This document shows, in pieces, positions 14,275 through 21,441 of a stretch of 21,441 nucleotides of DNA; within the stretch, counting starts at the first letter, position 1; each line of letters begins with the position of its first letter. Source of the DNA: Lutacidiplasma sp049802875 (lineage in GTDB: Archaea > Thermoplasmatota > Thermoplasmata > Lutacidiplasmatales > UBA184); contig JBARNH010000001.1 in NCBI GenBank assembly GCA_049802875.1, forward strand, positions 1 through 21,441, written 5' to 3'. The notes beneath the pieces are model-generated. The model saw only the letters and a program-made list of their open reading frames with translations, was not told the DNA's origin and did not search any database. The translations under genes and the position numbers were made by a program.

Positions 14275-17200
14275 TGGCCGCGGCCGACGTCCGACTGTCG
14301 GGAGGCTTCTCCCCGGTCGCCGTGGTCTGGTGCCGACAGGTCGACAACGAGGCGGAAAGCCCCGGATACACCACGATCCCCGAGGAGTTCCCCGCACGTC
14401 GCGAGACCCTGGAGGCGATCCGGCTCGTCGGCAACTTGACCGTCAACGTCGCCGACACCCACGACTATTGGGACCCGGATCCCGCTCAGACCCTCTCCTA
14501 CTATCCGAATCTCTTCCTCTACCCGGCCGGGAACGGTCGGTACACCTGCGTGGGTCGGATGTTCCTCTCCACCGAGGACCGACCGCGCCTCGGCATGAAG
14601 ACGCTCGTCCTCGACACCCCCCAGCTGGTCGCGAGCGGCGACTTTGGCGGCGCGATCCTCCAGGCCTGGGCCTCGATGGGCGGCCGCCCGGGGGGCCAGC
14701 GTCCGCGGGCTGAACCGGATCCTGCCGTCTATCAGGCGGTCGGGGAGGGGTTCCTGTTCCACCGAGGGACTACCGAACCGGTCGTCATCGTGGCCGGCGA
14801 CCAGTGGGAGAGCGCGATCGATGCGATCGGCGAGCTCGTGCGGACGCTCCCGACCTCGCTCACCGCCCTCGGCGCATTCCTGGTATTCCCGTACTTCCTC
14901 CCGGAGGGGAAGGTCAACCTCCACGAGTTCGCGGAGCAGATCCCACTGGCGCTCGCGGTGATGCGGGTACCCGAACGGGAAGCACTCGGCGACCGCCACG
15001 CGAAGCGGATCCAGAGTTGGGAGGCCGCCCCGGTCGCTCTGCACGACCTGACGAAGTCCCCGCCCGGCCGAGGGAAAGATCCCCTCCCTCTGGTCCTCCA
15101 GTACGTCCGGGAACACGCCGACGAGAAGATCCTTGAGGTCAGCCGGCGGGTCGACCTCGTCGAGGCATCGCGACTTCGTACCCATCTCGAGGACACCGAA
15201 CGCCAGGGAGGGCGAGACCGACGCAAGGAGATGTGGCGGATCGGCACCGCGATGGAGAGCGCCGCACTCCTCCTCGCTCGTCCGCGCGGGCGGTCGATCC
15301 CGATGACCGGCGAGGCGGCGAAGCGCGCCAACCAGTACGTCCAGGCCCATCCCGACGCCGACCCCTCCGCCGCGGCGGCGGCCGCTCGAGCTCCTCCCAT
15401 GGCTTCCCCGCCCGAGCCGGTCCTCGCGAGCGCGGGGAGCCAGGTTCCCCCGTGGCTGCAGCGCCCGCCCGAGGTGAACATCCCCTCGCCCGGTCCGATC
15501 GCCGTTCCGGTTTCTGTGAGCGACGACCCCTCCACGCTCCCCGCGGGGGCCTCGGCCCCTGCTCCGCTCCCCGCGCCGGATGCCGCGACGCCTCCGCCGC
15601 CCCCCATCGGGGGGGTGGTCGTACCGACCGCCGTCGTCGCTGCGCCCGAGGGTGACCTGCGATTGCGGTCGTACGTCGACCAGCGGTTTCGCGAACTCGC
15701 TGCTCTGATCCCGCCGACGCCCGACCCCAAGATGCTCGAGTCGCGTTTGAACGCGTCCGGGCTCGACGTGGAGGCGCGTTCGGCCGCGACGCTCGACCGC
15801 CGGCTTCGTGAGGCCTCCGAGGCACAGTCCCGCGCGCTCTCGGTCCTCCAGGCGGACCTCGCCTCCCGCCTCGCCGCTGTCGAAGCGCGGCCGGTCGTCC
15901 CCCCGAACGCCGTCTACGATGAGGTGGCGCGGCAGCTCCGAGAGACCGTTGACCCGAAGATCGCCGATCTGGGGGAGCAAGCACGCTTGGGACTCCAGGG
16001 CGCGGTCGACGCTCAGACGGTGCAGCTCCGTTCCCAGATCGCCGAGTCGCTCGAGGCGATCCAGGCGCGCGCTTCCAAGTCCGAAGAAGAGCTACGCTCC
16101 GCGCTCGTCGCCCAGATGGATATCGAGCTCCGAGAAGCGAAGGAACAGGGTTCCGCGTTGCGCGAGGAGATCGAGGGTCGCGTTCGCGATGTACTGCAGG
16201 AGCGCCTCGCCGACCTCGACCAGCGCCGGGCTCGCGAAGTGCGGGACCTCGAGCAGCGTCTCGGTCTGCTCATGGACGGGCGGACGAAGGACCTCGAAGC
16301 CCGCCTCACCGCCGGGGCGAAGGAGAAGGGGGCCCAGAGCGCCCTGAAAGACCAGGAAATGGTCGCCCAGCTCGAACGTCGACTCACGCTCGCCCAGGAC
16401 GCCCGCCTGGCGTCGAGTTCGGAGGCCCAGACCCAGGCGCTCGCGGGTTTGCAGGTGCGACTTCAATCCTACTTCGACCAGCGGATGCACGAGGACCAGG
16501 GCAGCGAGCGGGAGAAGTACGTCGAGCTCCTGGCTCGCTTGAAGACGGAGGTCGACCAGGGTCTCGCCCACACGATCGGCTCCGCCGAGTTCGACCGGGC
16601 GGTCCGGGAGCGGGTCCTTCGCACGCTCGAGTCGCTTCGCCCCGCAGACCAGAAGGCTCTCGACCTCCGGGTCGCAGAGCTCGGGACGAAGCTGCAGACT
16701 CAAATGGAATCCGGGACGACGCGCCTCGCCGAGGTCGAGACCCGGCTCCGGGAGCGCGAGACCGCGATCTCCGAGGTCGAACAGAGCGTGCGACGCGACC
16801 TCGAAGAGCTCGACCGGCGGCTCCAGGTGATGGCCGACCGGATGGTCCCCCTCGTGCGGAACACTTGGCTCAAGGTCGACGATCTCCAGCGGTCCGGCGG
16901 CCCGTCCGCCGCCGCCGACGCGCGGTTGAAGGAGTTCCGCCGAGAGTTCAGCCGCGAATTGCGGCGGCTCGAGGGCGAGATGCTCGAACAGACGACCGAG
17001 CTGAGGGACCGGATGGAGGGCGCGATCGCTCATCAAGGACGGATCTGGCTCAACTTCGTTCGACAAATGGCCGCTTCCGACGACGTGGACGCCCCCTCCG
17101 CCGACGCGGCGGCCCGCTCGCTGCACCGCGCGCGGAACGCCGCCGCGTCCACGGACCCGCGCGTCGTGCCGCTCCGGACCCCGCGACCGACGTTCGCACG

Positions 17201-17294
17201 GTTCGAGGAGGACCCGGTCAATCCGATGGACCCGACCCCCGACGCGAGCGAATCCGAGCCGCTGGAACGGCGACGGTCCCGACGGACCGCGTAG
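14271..17294 (+). CDS. Large coiled-coil protein with globular N-terminal domain (partner of VWA and GTPase)
   Basis: 1007 residues in four parts. Residues 1-340 are globular, with strands and aromatic residues (PGYTTIPEEF, DYWDPD, LSYYPNLFLYP), loosely reminiscent of the N-terminal domain of GTPase-associated protein 1. Residues 365-450 are a Pro/Ala-rich linker. Residues about 462-935 are predicted coiled coil, rich in Glu, Arg, Gln and Leu heptads. The tail (940-1007) is disordered and basic at its very end. The motif SY-V/F-DQR occurs twice, at 467-472 and 733-738. The start ATG 14271 overlaps the GTPase stop by 4 nt, so the two products are made together. No signal peptide or membrane segment. 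It could form a rod or filament, with the N-terminal domain binding the GTPase; function unknown. Confidence 0.8.
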   Translation: MMAAADVRLSGGFSPVAVVWCRQVDNEAESPGYTTIPEEFPARRETLEAIRLVGNLTVNVADTHDYWDPDPAQTLSYYPNLFLYPAGNGRYTCVGRMFLSTEDRPRLGMKTLVLDTPQLVASGDFGGAILQAWASMGGRPGGQRPRAEPDPAVYQAVGEGFLFHRGTTEPVVIVAGDQWESAIDAIGELVRTLPTSLTALGAFLVFPYFLPEGKVNLHEFAEQIPLALAVMRVPEREALGDRHAKRIQSWEAAPVALHDLTKSPPGRGKDPLPLVLQYVREHADEKILEVSRRVDLVEASRLRTHLEDTERQGGRDRRKEMWRIGTAMESAALLLARPRGRSIPMTGEAAKRANQYVQAHPDADPSAAAAAARAPPMASPPEPVLASAGSQVPPWLQRPPEVNIPSPGPIAVPVSVSDDPSTLPAGASAPAPLPAPDAATPPPPPIGGVVVPTAVVAAPEGDLRLRSYVDQRFRELAALIPPTPDPKMLESRLNASGLDVEARSAATLDRRLREASEAQSRALSVLQADLASRLAAVEARPVVPPNAVYDEVARQLRETVDPKIADLGEQARLGLQGAVDAQTVQLRSQIAESLEAIQARASKSEEELRSALVAQMDIELREAKEQGSALREEIEGRVRDVLQERLADLDQRRAREVRDLEQRLGLLMDGRTKDLEARLTAGAKEKGAQSALKDQEMVAQLERRLTLAQDARLASSSEAQTQALAGLQVRLQSYFDQRMHEDQGSEREKYVELLARLKTEVDQGLAHTIGSAEFDRAVRERVLRTLESLRPADQKALDLRVAELGTKLQTQMESGTTRLAEVETRLRERETAISEVEQSVRRDLEELDRRLQVMADRMVPLVRNTWLKVDDLQRSGGPSAAADARLKEFRREFSRELRRLEGEMLEQTTELRDRMEGAIAHQGRIWLNFVRQMAASDDVDAPSADAAARSLHRARNAAASTDPRVVPLRTPRPTFARFEEDPVNPMDPTPDASESEPLERRRSRRTA

Positions 17295-17345
17295 GGAAGC
17301 CCGCCCGGTCAACGCTAAGCCTCCGACCGACCTCGTCGGTCCACT

Positions 17346-17534
17346 GTGACCGACGACCACCACCACTGCAAGGTCTGCGGCAAGGTCTGCGCCGCCGACT
17401 CCGACACGTGCAGTAAGGCCTGCCGCGTCAAGCGCGAGCAGGCCGCCCAGACCCGCCGGACCTACAGTTATCTTCTCTACGGCGTCATGGCGTTGCTGCT
17501 GATCCTCCTCGTCGCCTCCTACGCTCGCATTTAG
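17346..17534 (+). CDS. Small zinc-ribbon membrane protein (DUF2116-like)
   Basis: 62 residues, GTG start at 17346. The N-terminus has a His cluster (residues 5-7) and a four-cysteine zinc-binding pattern within CKVCGKVCAADSDTCSKAC (8-26), followed by a basic linker and one C-terminal transmembrane helix (about 43-59, ending YARI). This is the layout of archaeal DUF2116 zinc-ribbon proteins, tail-anchored with the ribbon in the cytoplasm. It begins 51 nt after the coiled-coil gene and ends 13 nt before coaD, so it may belong to either transcript. Function unknown. Confidence 0.8.
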   Translation: MTDDHHHCKVCGKVCAADSDTCSKACRVKREQAAQTRRTYSYLLYGVMALLLILLVASYARI

Positions 17535-17547
17535 CGGGACGGCCACC

Positions 17548-18372
17548 GTGCGCCGGTTCGGACGCGTCGTCCTCGGAGGGACGTTCGACCGGCTGCATGT
17601 GGGCCATGAGGCCCTCCTCGCGACCGCGTTCCGCGCGGGGAGGTCGGTGGCGATCGGCCTCACGTCCGAGCGATATCTGGCCGGGCACCCGAAGCCCGAG
17701 GGAACGGAGATCCAACCGTTCTCTCATCGTCGTCGCGTACTCCGTCGATGGCTATCGGCCCGCTACCCCGCGACTCGGTGGACCCTCGTTCCGCTGGATG
17801 ACGGGTTCGGCGGTTCGGTCCGCGAGGGGGTCGACGCGCTGGTGGTCTCCGCCGACACGGCCGCCGGCGCCGACGCCGTCAACCGGGAACGAGGTCGGCG
17901 GGGACTGCCGACCGTGCCCGTGCTCGTGGTTCCCCTCGTGCTGGCCGACGACCTGCGACCCGTGAGCTCCCGCCGGATCCGATCCGGCGAGATCGACCGT
18001 GACGGCCGTCGACGGACCGCGATCAAGGTCGGGCTCGCCGTCGAGCACCCCGAGGATCGGCCGGCAGCCTCCCAAGGGATCCGGCGCGCGTTCCCGCGAG
18101 GGCGAGTCGTGCCGGTGGAACTCCCTCGAACGCCGGGGCGCATCGCCCCCCGTCTTCGGAACGCCGCGCGCCTCGCCGCCGGCGCCGGAGAGTTGGGCGT
18201 CGCCGTGGCCCGGCCGTCGTCCCGCCAGTGGGCAGTGGCCGTCCGGTCGGCCGATGTCGCGCTCGAGCCTCAGACGGTCTCTCGTCGCCCCTCGGTTCGC
18301 CTGTCGGCCCCACTCGCCGCGCTGCTCCGGCGTTCCGATCGAGCGAAGCGATATAGCCCCGGTCGAAGCTAG
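17548..18372 (+). CDS. coaD: Archaeal phosphopantetheine adenylyltransferase fused to an extra C-terminal domain
   Basis: 274 residues. Residues 1-155 are an archaeal-type (COG1019) CoaD, which joins AMP to 4'-phosphopantetheine in CoA synthesis. GGTFDRLHVGH (10-20) contains the HxGH nucleotidyltransferase motif, and VSSRRIRSGEID (139-150) is the second substrate motif. Archaeal CoaD is normally about 155 residues. The additional about 115 residues begin IKVGLAVEHPEDRPAASQGI and faintly resemble the start of DUF84/YjjX-type inosine-xanthosine triphosphatases, but shortened. GTG start at 17548, 13 nt after the zinc-ribbon gene; stop 8 nt before the next. The adenylyltransferase call is firm; the C-terminal identity is tentative. 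Confidence 0.85.
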   Translation: MRRFGRVVLGGTFDRLHVGHEALLATAFRAGRSVAIGLTSERYLAGHPKPEGTEIQPFSHRRRVLRRWLSARYPATRWTLVPLDDGFGGSVREGVDALVVSADTAAGADAVNRERGRRGLPTVPVLVVPLVLADDLRPVSSRRIRSGEIDRDGRRRTAIKVGLAVEHPEDRPAASQGIRRAFPRGRVVPVELPRTPGRIAPRLRNAARLAAGAGELGVAVARPSSRQWAVAVRSADVALEPQTVSRRPSVRLSAPLAALLRRSDRAKRYSPGRS

Positions 18373-18380
18373 CGCCCGCG

Positions 18381-18602
18381 ATGGAGACGTACCTGCGGGT
18401 GACCTTCGACAGCGAGGGGGCGAAACCGTCGGAGATCGCCGACCGACTTCGAACCTCGGGGTTCCTACCGACGCACGGCAACTACGACTTCGTCTACGAC
18501 TGGCAAGGTCCCGCGAATCGGGAACAGATCCTCGACCTTTCCGACGAGATCTCTCGTCGCCTGCGCGGCTACCGGGTCCGGATCGAGATCGAGACCGTCT
18601 GA
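18381..18602 (+). CDS. Small alpha/beta protein of unknown function
   Basis: 73 residues, ATG 8 nt after the coaD stop, so likely co-expressed. The pattern looks like beta-alpha-beta-beta-alpha-beta: strand TYLRVTF, helix PSEIADRLRTSG, strands through HGNYDFVYDW, helix ILDLSDEISRRLRG, and strand YRVRIEIETV. This suggests a ferredoxin-like fold of the kind seen in small ligand-binding or subunit-assembly domains. No catalytic motif or metal site. I do not recognise the family. Confidence 0.7.
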   Translation: METYLRVTFDSEGAKPSEIADRLRTSGFLPTHGNYDFVYDWQGPANREQILDLSDEISRRLRGYRVRIEIETV

Positions 18603-18646
18603 TCCGGCGGTCGACGGCGCTCCGGCGAACAGTTCGCGTGGAGAGC

Positions 18647-18652
18647 TTTTAA
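18647..18652 (+). promoter_or_regulatory. TATA box for the 18678 gene
   Basis: TTTTAA, centred about 28 nt upstream of the GTG at 18678, in a 75-nt GC-rich gap. The spacing predicts a leaderless transcript covering the small protein and the M50 protease. Confidence 0.65.
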
Positions 18653-18677
18653 CGCGCATCGAGTTCGACCGGCCACG

Positions 18678-19004
18678 GTGCAGAAGTACCCCGTCCGGCC
18701 GAGCCACCGCAAGAACCTCGACCCTGCGGTTCTCGTCAGCCTCGCTCGGACCCATTTCGAGACCGCCGAGGAGAGCTCGGGGACCATTACCGCGAGGTGG
18801 GGGGCCATCCAGCGTTTGTCCGTGCGCGGGGACGGACGAGAACTCGCGGTGGATCTCACGATGAACCCGAAGGTCGACGAGTCGGTCGCCGCCGAGACGA
18901 TCGCCCGCTACAACAAGTTCCTCGAGGCGACGACGGGATTCGGAGCGAAGGAGCGGGCTCGACGGCTGCGGAAGTCGGCCCGGGCAGCTTCCGGCGAGGA
19001 GTGA
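18678..19004 (+). CDS. Conserved-looking small archaeal protein, function unknown
   Basis: 108 residues with a basic N-terminal segment (YPVRPSHRKNLD), an alpha/beta core including the strands GTITARWGAIQRLSVRG and ELAVDLTMN, and a helical basic C-terminus (ERARRLRKSARAA). This is similar in my memory to an archaeal domain-of-unknown-function family (possibly DUF5611), not verified. GTG start at 18678 is supported by the TATA box 28 nt upstream. It ends 3 nt before the M50 protease start, so the two are co-transcribed. Confidence 0.75.
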   Translation: MQKYPVRPSHRKNLDPAVLVSLARTHFETAEESSGTITARWGAIQRLSVRGDGRELAVDLTMNPKVDESVAAETIARYNKFLEATTGFGAKERARRLRKSARAASGEE

Positions 19005-19007
19005 CGG

Positions 19008-20603
19008 ATGGGCACCCCGGGGGCGAGCCCCCTTCCCTCGTCCGGGGGGTCGACCGAACTTGATCGGCTGCGCGCCATCGTCAGTTCGTACTTCCCCGTG
19101 TACGAGACCCGGGTGGGGCCGCAGTCGGTCCTCCTGGCGATCCACGTCGACCCCGCGACGCTCGAGTCGAAGTTCGACGGCCTCCGGAGAGAGCTTTGGG
19201 CGCTCCACTTCGTCCCCCTGCTGCGCCGCCAATCGGGCGAAGAGTTCATCGAAGTGGTCCGTCGCCCGACGCTCAAGCCGTCCCGCATCTGGGTGAACCT
19301 GCTCCTGCTCTCAGGGACGATCGCCACCACGGCGTTCGCGGGCTCGTTGATCTGGCTGGCGTACGTCGGGGGGAACGTCCTCACGTGGGGGGACGTCGGC
19401 TGGGGCACGGTCTACTTCGCCCTACCGGTCATGACGATCCTCGGCCTCCACGAGCTCGCCCACTACGTGGTGGCCCGCTGGCATCACGTCGAGGCGTCGT
19501 TGCCGTACTTCATCCCGGTTCCGCCCCCGTTCCTCTTCGGCACCTTCGGGGCGTTCATCAGCATCCGCGAGCCGTTCCCCGACAAGAAGACCCTCTTCGA
19601 TATCGGCGCTGCCGGCCCGCTCGCCGGGTTCGCGGCGTCGATCCCGATCGCGCTCGCCGGACTCTACCTCAGCGCGCACTCTCCCGTCCTCCCGCTGACC
19701 TACTGCGGGCCGTCGTTCTTCGGGGTCAGCTACGGGAACCTCCTGATCGGCACCCCGCTGTTCTGGTACGTTCTCTCGCTGTTCTTCCCGCCCTCGTTGG
19801 TGAGTCTCTCCCCCCTCGCGCTCGCCGGGTGGGTCGGGCTCCTGGTCACCGCGATCAACTTGCTGCCCGCCGGGCAGCTCGACGGCGGCCACGTGTTTCG
19901 CGCGCTCTTCGGGGACCGCTCGCGCTTCCTCAGCTACGCGGTCGTGGTCCTGCTGCTCGGGATCGGGCTGTACTTCTACACGGGGTGGATCTTCTTCGCG
20001 ATCCTGATCCTGTTCCTGGGCGCGCGCCATCCGCCGCCGCTCAACGACTCCTCGCCGCTCGACGTGAAGCGATACTTCGTCGGTGCCTGCGTGGCGGCGG
20101 TGCTGATCACCGGGTTCGTCGTCACACCGATCGCGACACCGCCCGGCCTCATCAACCTCGACCAGCAGTCGATCACCCCGTTGAGTCCCCCGCCGGCCGG
20201 CGCCGCGATCGCGGCGAATCTTTCGGTTCAGGTCGTCAACGGCGACCCGGTCCCGCACGGATTCCTGTTCTCGACGTCGGTGGTCAACGTCACCGTGGCG
20301 AACGGTACATCGACGTCGTATCTCGAGGGGCCGGCGCTCCTCGCGTGGGCCGAGAATTCGACGTGGGTCTTTTACCTCCCCGGACGCGGGGCGGTGACGC
20401 TCACGGGCGCCGCGGTCATCGTCCCGACGAACGACTACGTGACGATCAACGGCACGAGCGTGGCGCACGCGGCGACGATCGTCATCACCTTCTCGAACCG
20501 AGAGGCCGCGGTCCAGGCGACGATCGATTGGTCGACCAGCGAGTTCTGCGCGCCGTCGTCGGGCGGCTCGGCGGTGACTTCGTTCACTCCGACCTGGTTG
20601 TGA
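19008..20603 (+). CDS. M50 site-2-protease-family membrane metalloprotease with exported C-terminal domain
   Basis: 531 residues. After a cytoplasmic N-terminal region (1-92) there are multiple membrane helices (from about 95 to 375). The zinc motif HELAH is at 148-152, and NLLPAGQLDGGH (284-295) gives the third ligand Asp292. The segment around 165-190 (FIPVPPPFLFG, FGAFISIREPFP) matches the EGY-type branch of site-2 proteases found in plants, cyanobacteria and archaea. After the last helix, residues about 380-531 form a beta-rich domain with at least five Asn-X-Ser/Thr sequons (NLS, NVT, NGT, NST, NGT), suggesting an extracytoplasmic, glycosylated tail. The ATG lies 3 nt after the upstream stop. 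The 3' end overlaps the convergent methyltransferase gene by 20 nt. The substrate is unknown; such proteases release membrane-bound regulators. Confidence 0.9.
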   Translation: MGTPGASPLPSSGGSTELDRLRAIVSSYFPVYETRVGPQSVLLAIHVDPATLESKFDGLRRELWALHFVPLLRRQSGEEFIEVVRRPTLKPSRIWVNLLLLSGTIATTAFAGSLIWLAYVGGNVLTWGDVGWGTVYFALPVMTILGLHELAHYVVARWHHVEASLPYFIPVPPPFLFGTFGAFISIREPFPDKKTLFDIGAAGPLAGFAASIPIALAGLYLSAHSPVLPLTYCGPSFFGVSYGNLLIGTPLFWYVLSLFFPPSLVSLSPLALAGWVGLLVTAINLLPAGQLDGGHVFRALFGDRSRFLSYAVVVLLLGIGLYFYTGWIFFAILILFLGARHPPPLNDSSPLDVKRYFVGACVAAVLITGFVVTPIATPPGLINLDQQSITPLSPPPAGAAIAANLSVQVVNGDPVPHGFLFSTSVVNVTVANGTSTSYLEGPALLAWAENSTWVFYLPGRGAVTLTGAAVIVPTNDYVTINGTSVAHAATIVITFSNREAAVQATIDWSTSEFCAPSSGGSAVTSFTPTWL

Positions 20604-21441
20604 CCCCGGCGCGTTCGTAGACCTGAAATTCTCGGGTCAGGCTGCGGTGCACCCGTACGGGAACCGTCACGACCGAGTGCCATTCGGGGCCCGGGTCCTC
20701 TACCGGGGCCGGAACGATGACGACCAGCCGGCCCCCGGGCCGCACCCGAGCGGCCCATCGGGGCAGGACCCGGTCCACGACCTCGGCGCTCCCTTCCCCT
20801 CCCGTGCTCGATCCGCGTCCGTACGGCGGGTCGGTCAGGACCGCGTCGAACGGCACCGGACTCCCCCCGAACTCCGCCTCGCCCGCGTCGCCCACCACCA
20901 GTTCCTCCGCGGTGACGCCCAAGTGGGTGAAGTTGCGAAGCGCTCCGCGCACCATCTCCGCGTCCCGGTCGATCCCGTAGAGGCGCGCGCCCAGGAGGCC
21001 CGCTTCGGCTAACAACGCACCGGTTCCCACGAAGGGGTCGACGATCCGATCCCCGGAACGTACCCGGGCGAGGTTCGCCGCGGCGCGCGCCAACCGGGGC
21101 GGTAGGCTGACGGGCCGTTGGAAGGGGAGGGTCGGCATCCGACGCGCCGACGCCGACCGACGGTCGACGGCGGCGACCTCCTCGAACAGTCGGTCCGTCC
21201 CGTCCGCCCCCCGGGCGAGCCAGAAGCGACGATCGGGGTGGTCCAGATCGATCGTTCCCCCGCCCGACTTGAAGGCGCGCCCGGCACGGAGGACCGCGTC
21301 GTCCGCCGCGCCCGAGGAAGGACTTCCCAGCCGGCGTACGGCCGCCGACGCTCCGCCGCGGCCGGCATGCTCGAGGGCGGTCGGAAGCTCGGGAGACTCA
21401 GACGCCAAGACCAGACAGCGTCGGGCGAGCGCCAGCCGGCT
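20584..21441 (-). CDS. TrmG10/Trm11-type tRNA guanosine N2-methyltransferase (5' end cut by window)
   Basis: About 285 residues are visible, and the frame is open to the window edge, so the start lies outside. An internal TTG at 21408 is not a convincing start because coding sequence resembling the THUMP-linked region (SRLALARRCLV) continues upstream. The Rossmann methyltransferase domain shows DPFVGTG (21019-21039), followed by YGIDRD for the SAM ribose, and the catalytic TDPPYGR (DPPYG at 20818-20832), which targets exocyclic amines of guanine. The segment LPFQRPVSLPPRLARAAANL matches the linker of archaeal Trm-G10. The expected product is N2-methyl or dimethylguanosine at tRNA position 10. 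Confidence 0.85.
   Translation of the reverse strand, partial: SRLALARRCLVLASESPELPTALEHAGRGGASAAVRRLGSPSSGAADDAVLRAGRAFKSGGGTIDLDHPDRRFWLARGADGTDRLFEEVAAVDRRSASARRMPTLPFQRPVSLPPRLARAAANLARVRSGDRIVDPFVGTGALLAEAGLLGARLYGIDRDAEMVRGALRNFTHLGVTAEELVVGDAGEAEFGGSPVPFDAVLTDPPYGRGSSTGGEGSAEVVDRVLPRWAARVRPGGRLVVIVPAPVEDPGPEWHSVVTVPVRVHRSLTREFQVYERAGVTTRSE

Noticed and set aside
14154..15980. A 608-codon open frame on the minus strand, and others like it (951-2075, 1027-2496, 11880-13268, 13069-14397, 16092-17663, 19422-20468).
   Set aside because: They lie antisense to well-supported genes, have Arg/Pro/Gly/Ser-rich translations without motifs, and are expected where GC content is very high and stop codons are rare.
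19196..20620. A 474-codon plus-strand frame inside the M50 protease gene.
   Set aside because: The overlapping frame at 19008-20603 has HELAH, LDGGH and membrane helices; this one is an Arg-rich shifted shadow.
1..21441. CRISPR arrays, insertion sequences, prophage or integration sites.
   Set aside because: No regularly spaced direct repeats, transposase or integrase motifs, or terminal inverted repeats were noticed by eye.

Overview
The window is a dense, GC-rich stretch of archaeal chromosome. The archaeal assignment rests on a ribosomal/translation cluster with S19e, PDCD5, L39e, L31e and aIF6, on S17e, on an archaeal-type phosphopantetheine adenylyltransferase, on a TrmG10-like tRNA methyltransferase, and on TATA boxes about 27-30 nt upstream of start codons (leaderless transcripts). 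The gene content and small orphan proteins suggest a high-GC Thermoplasmatota lineage, but that placement is inference. No rRNA, tRNA, CRISPR, insertion sequence or prophage was recognised. No stretch longer than about 205 nt lacks a gene. Both ends cut through genes: TldD on the left and a TrmG10-like methyltransferase on the right.

Layout. 2-3263 (+): TldD (N-terminus missing), TldE and a PurN-type formyltransferase, tightly packed. 8905-3203 (-): a six-gene molybdenum hydroxylase operon, in transcription order a MobA/MocA-like nucleotidyltransferase, XdhC/CoxI, the 2Fe-2S subunit, the molybdopterin subunit, the FAD subunit, and a ParB-fold SerK/SbnI-like protein. Most of its junctions overlap or nearly touch. 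The FAD subunit carries the four-cysteine insertion of 4-hydroxybenzoyl-CoA reductase beta subunits, so the enzyme is probably a 4-HBCR-like hydroxylase/reductase rather than a plain xanthine or CO dehydrogenase. 9101-11129 (+): S19e, PDCD5, L39e, L31e and aIF6 behind a strong TATA box. 11386-11162 (-): S17e with its own TATA box.

11592-17294 (+): three contiguous genes for a von Willebrand A (MIDAS) protein, a TRAFAC-like GTPase with a large insert between G1 and G3, and a 1007-residue protein with a globular N-terminus, a Pro/Ala linker and about 470 residues of coiled coil. This is the best candidate for an undescribed system. 17346-18602 (+): a DUF2116-type zinc-ribbon membrane protein, a CoaD fused to an extra C-terminal domain, and a 73-residue alpha/beta protein. 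18678-20603 (+): a small archaeal protein of unknown function and an M50 site-2 protease with an exported C-terminal domain rich in N-glycosylation sequons. 21441-20584 (-): the TrmG10-like methyltransferase.

The genes are mostly housekeeping: peptide processing, purine synthesis, translation, CoA synthesis and tRNA modification. The accessory parts are the molybdenum enzyme operon, which brings its own cofactor-maturation genes, and the VWA-GTPase-coiled-coil module, which looks like a nucleotide-switched cytoplasmic assembly of unknown purpose.
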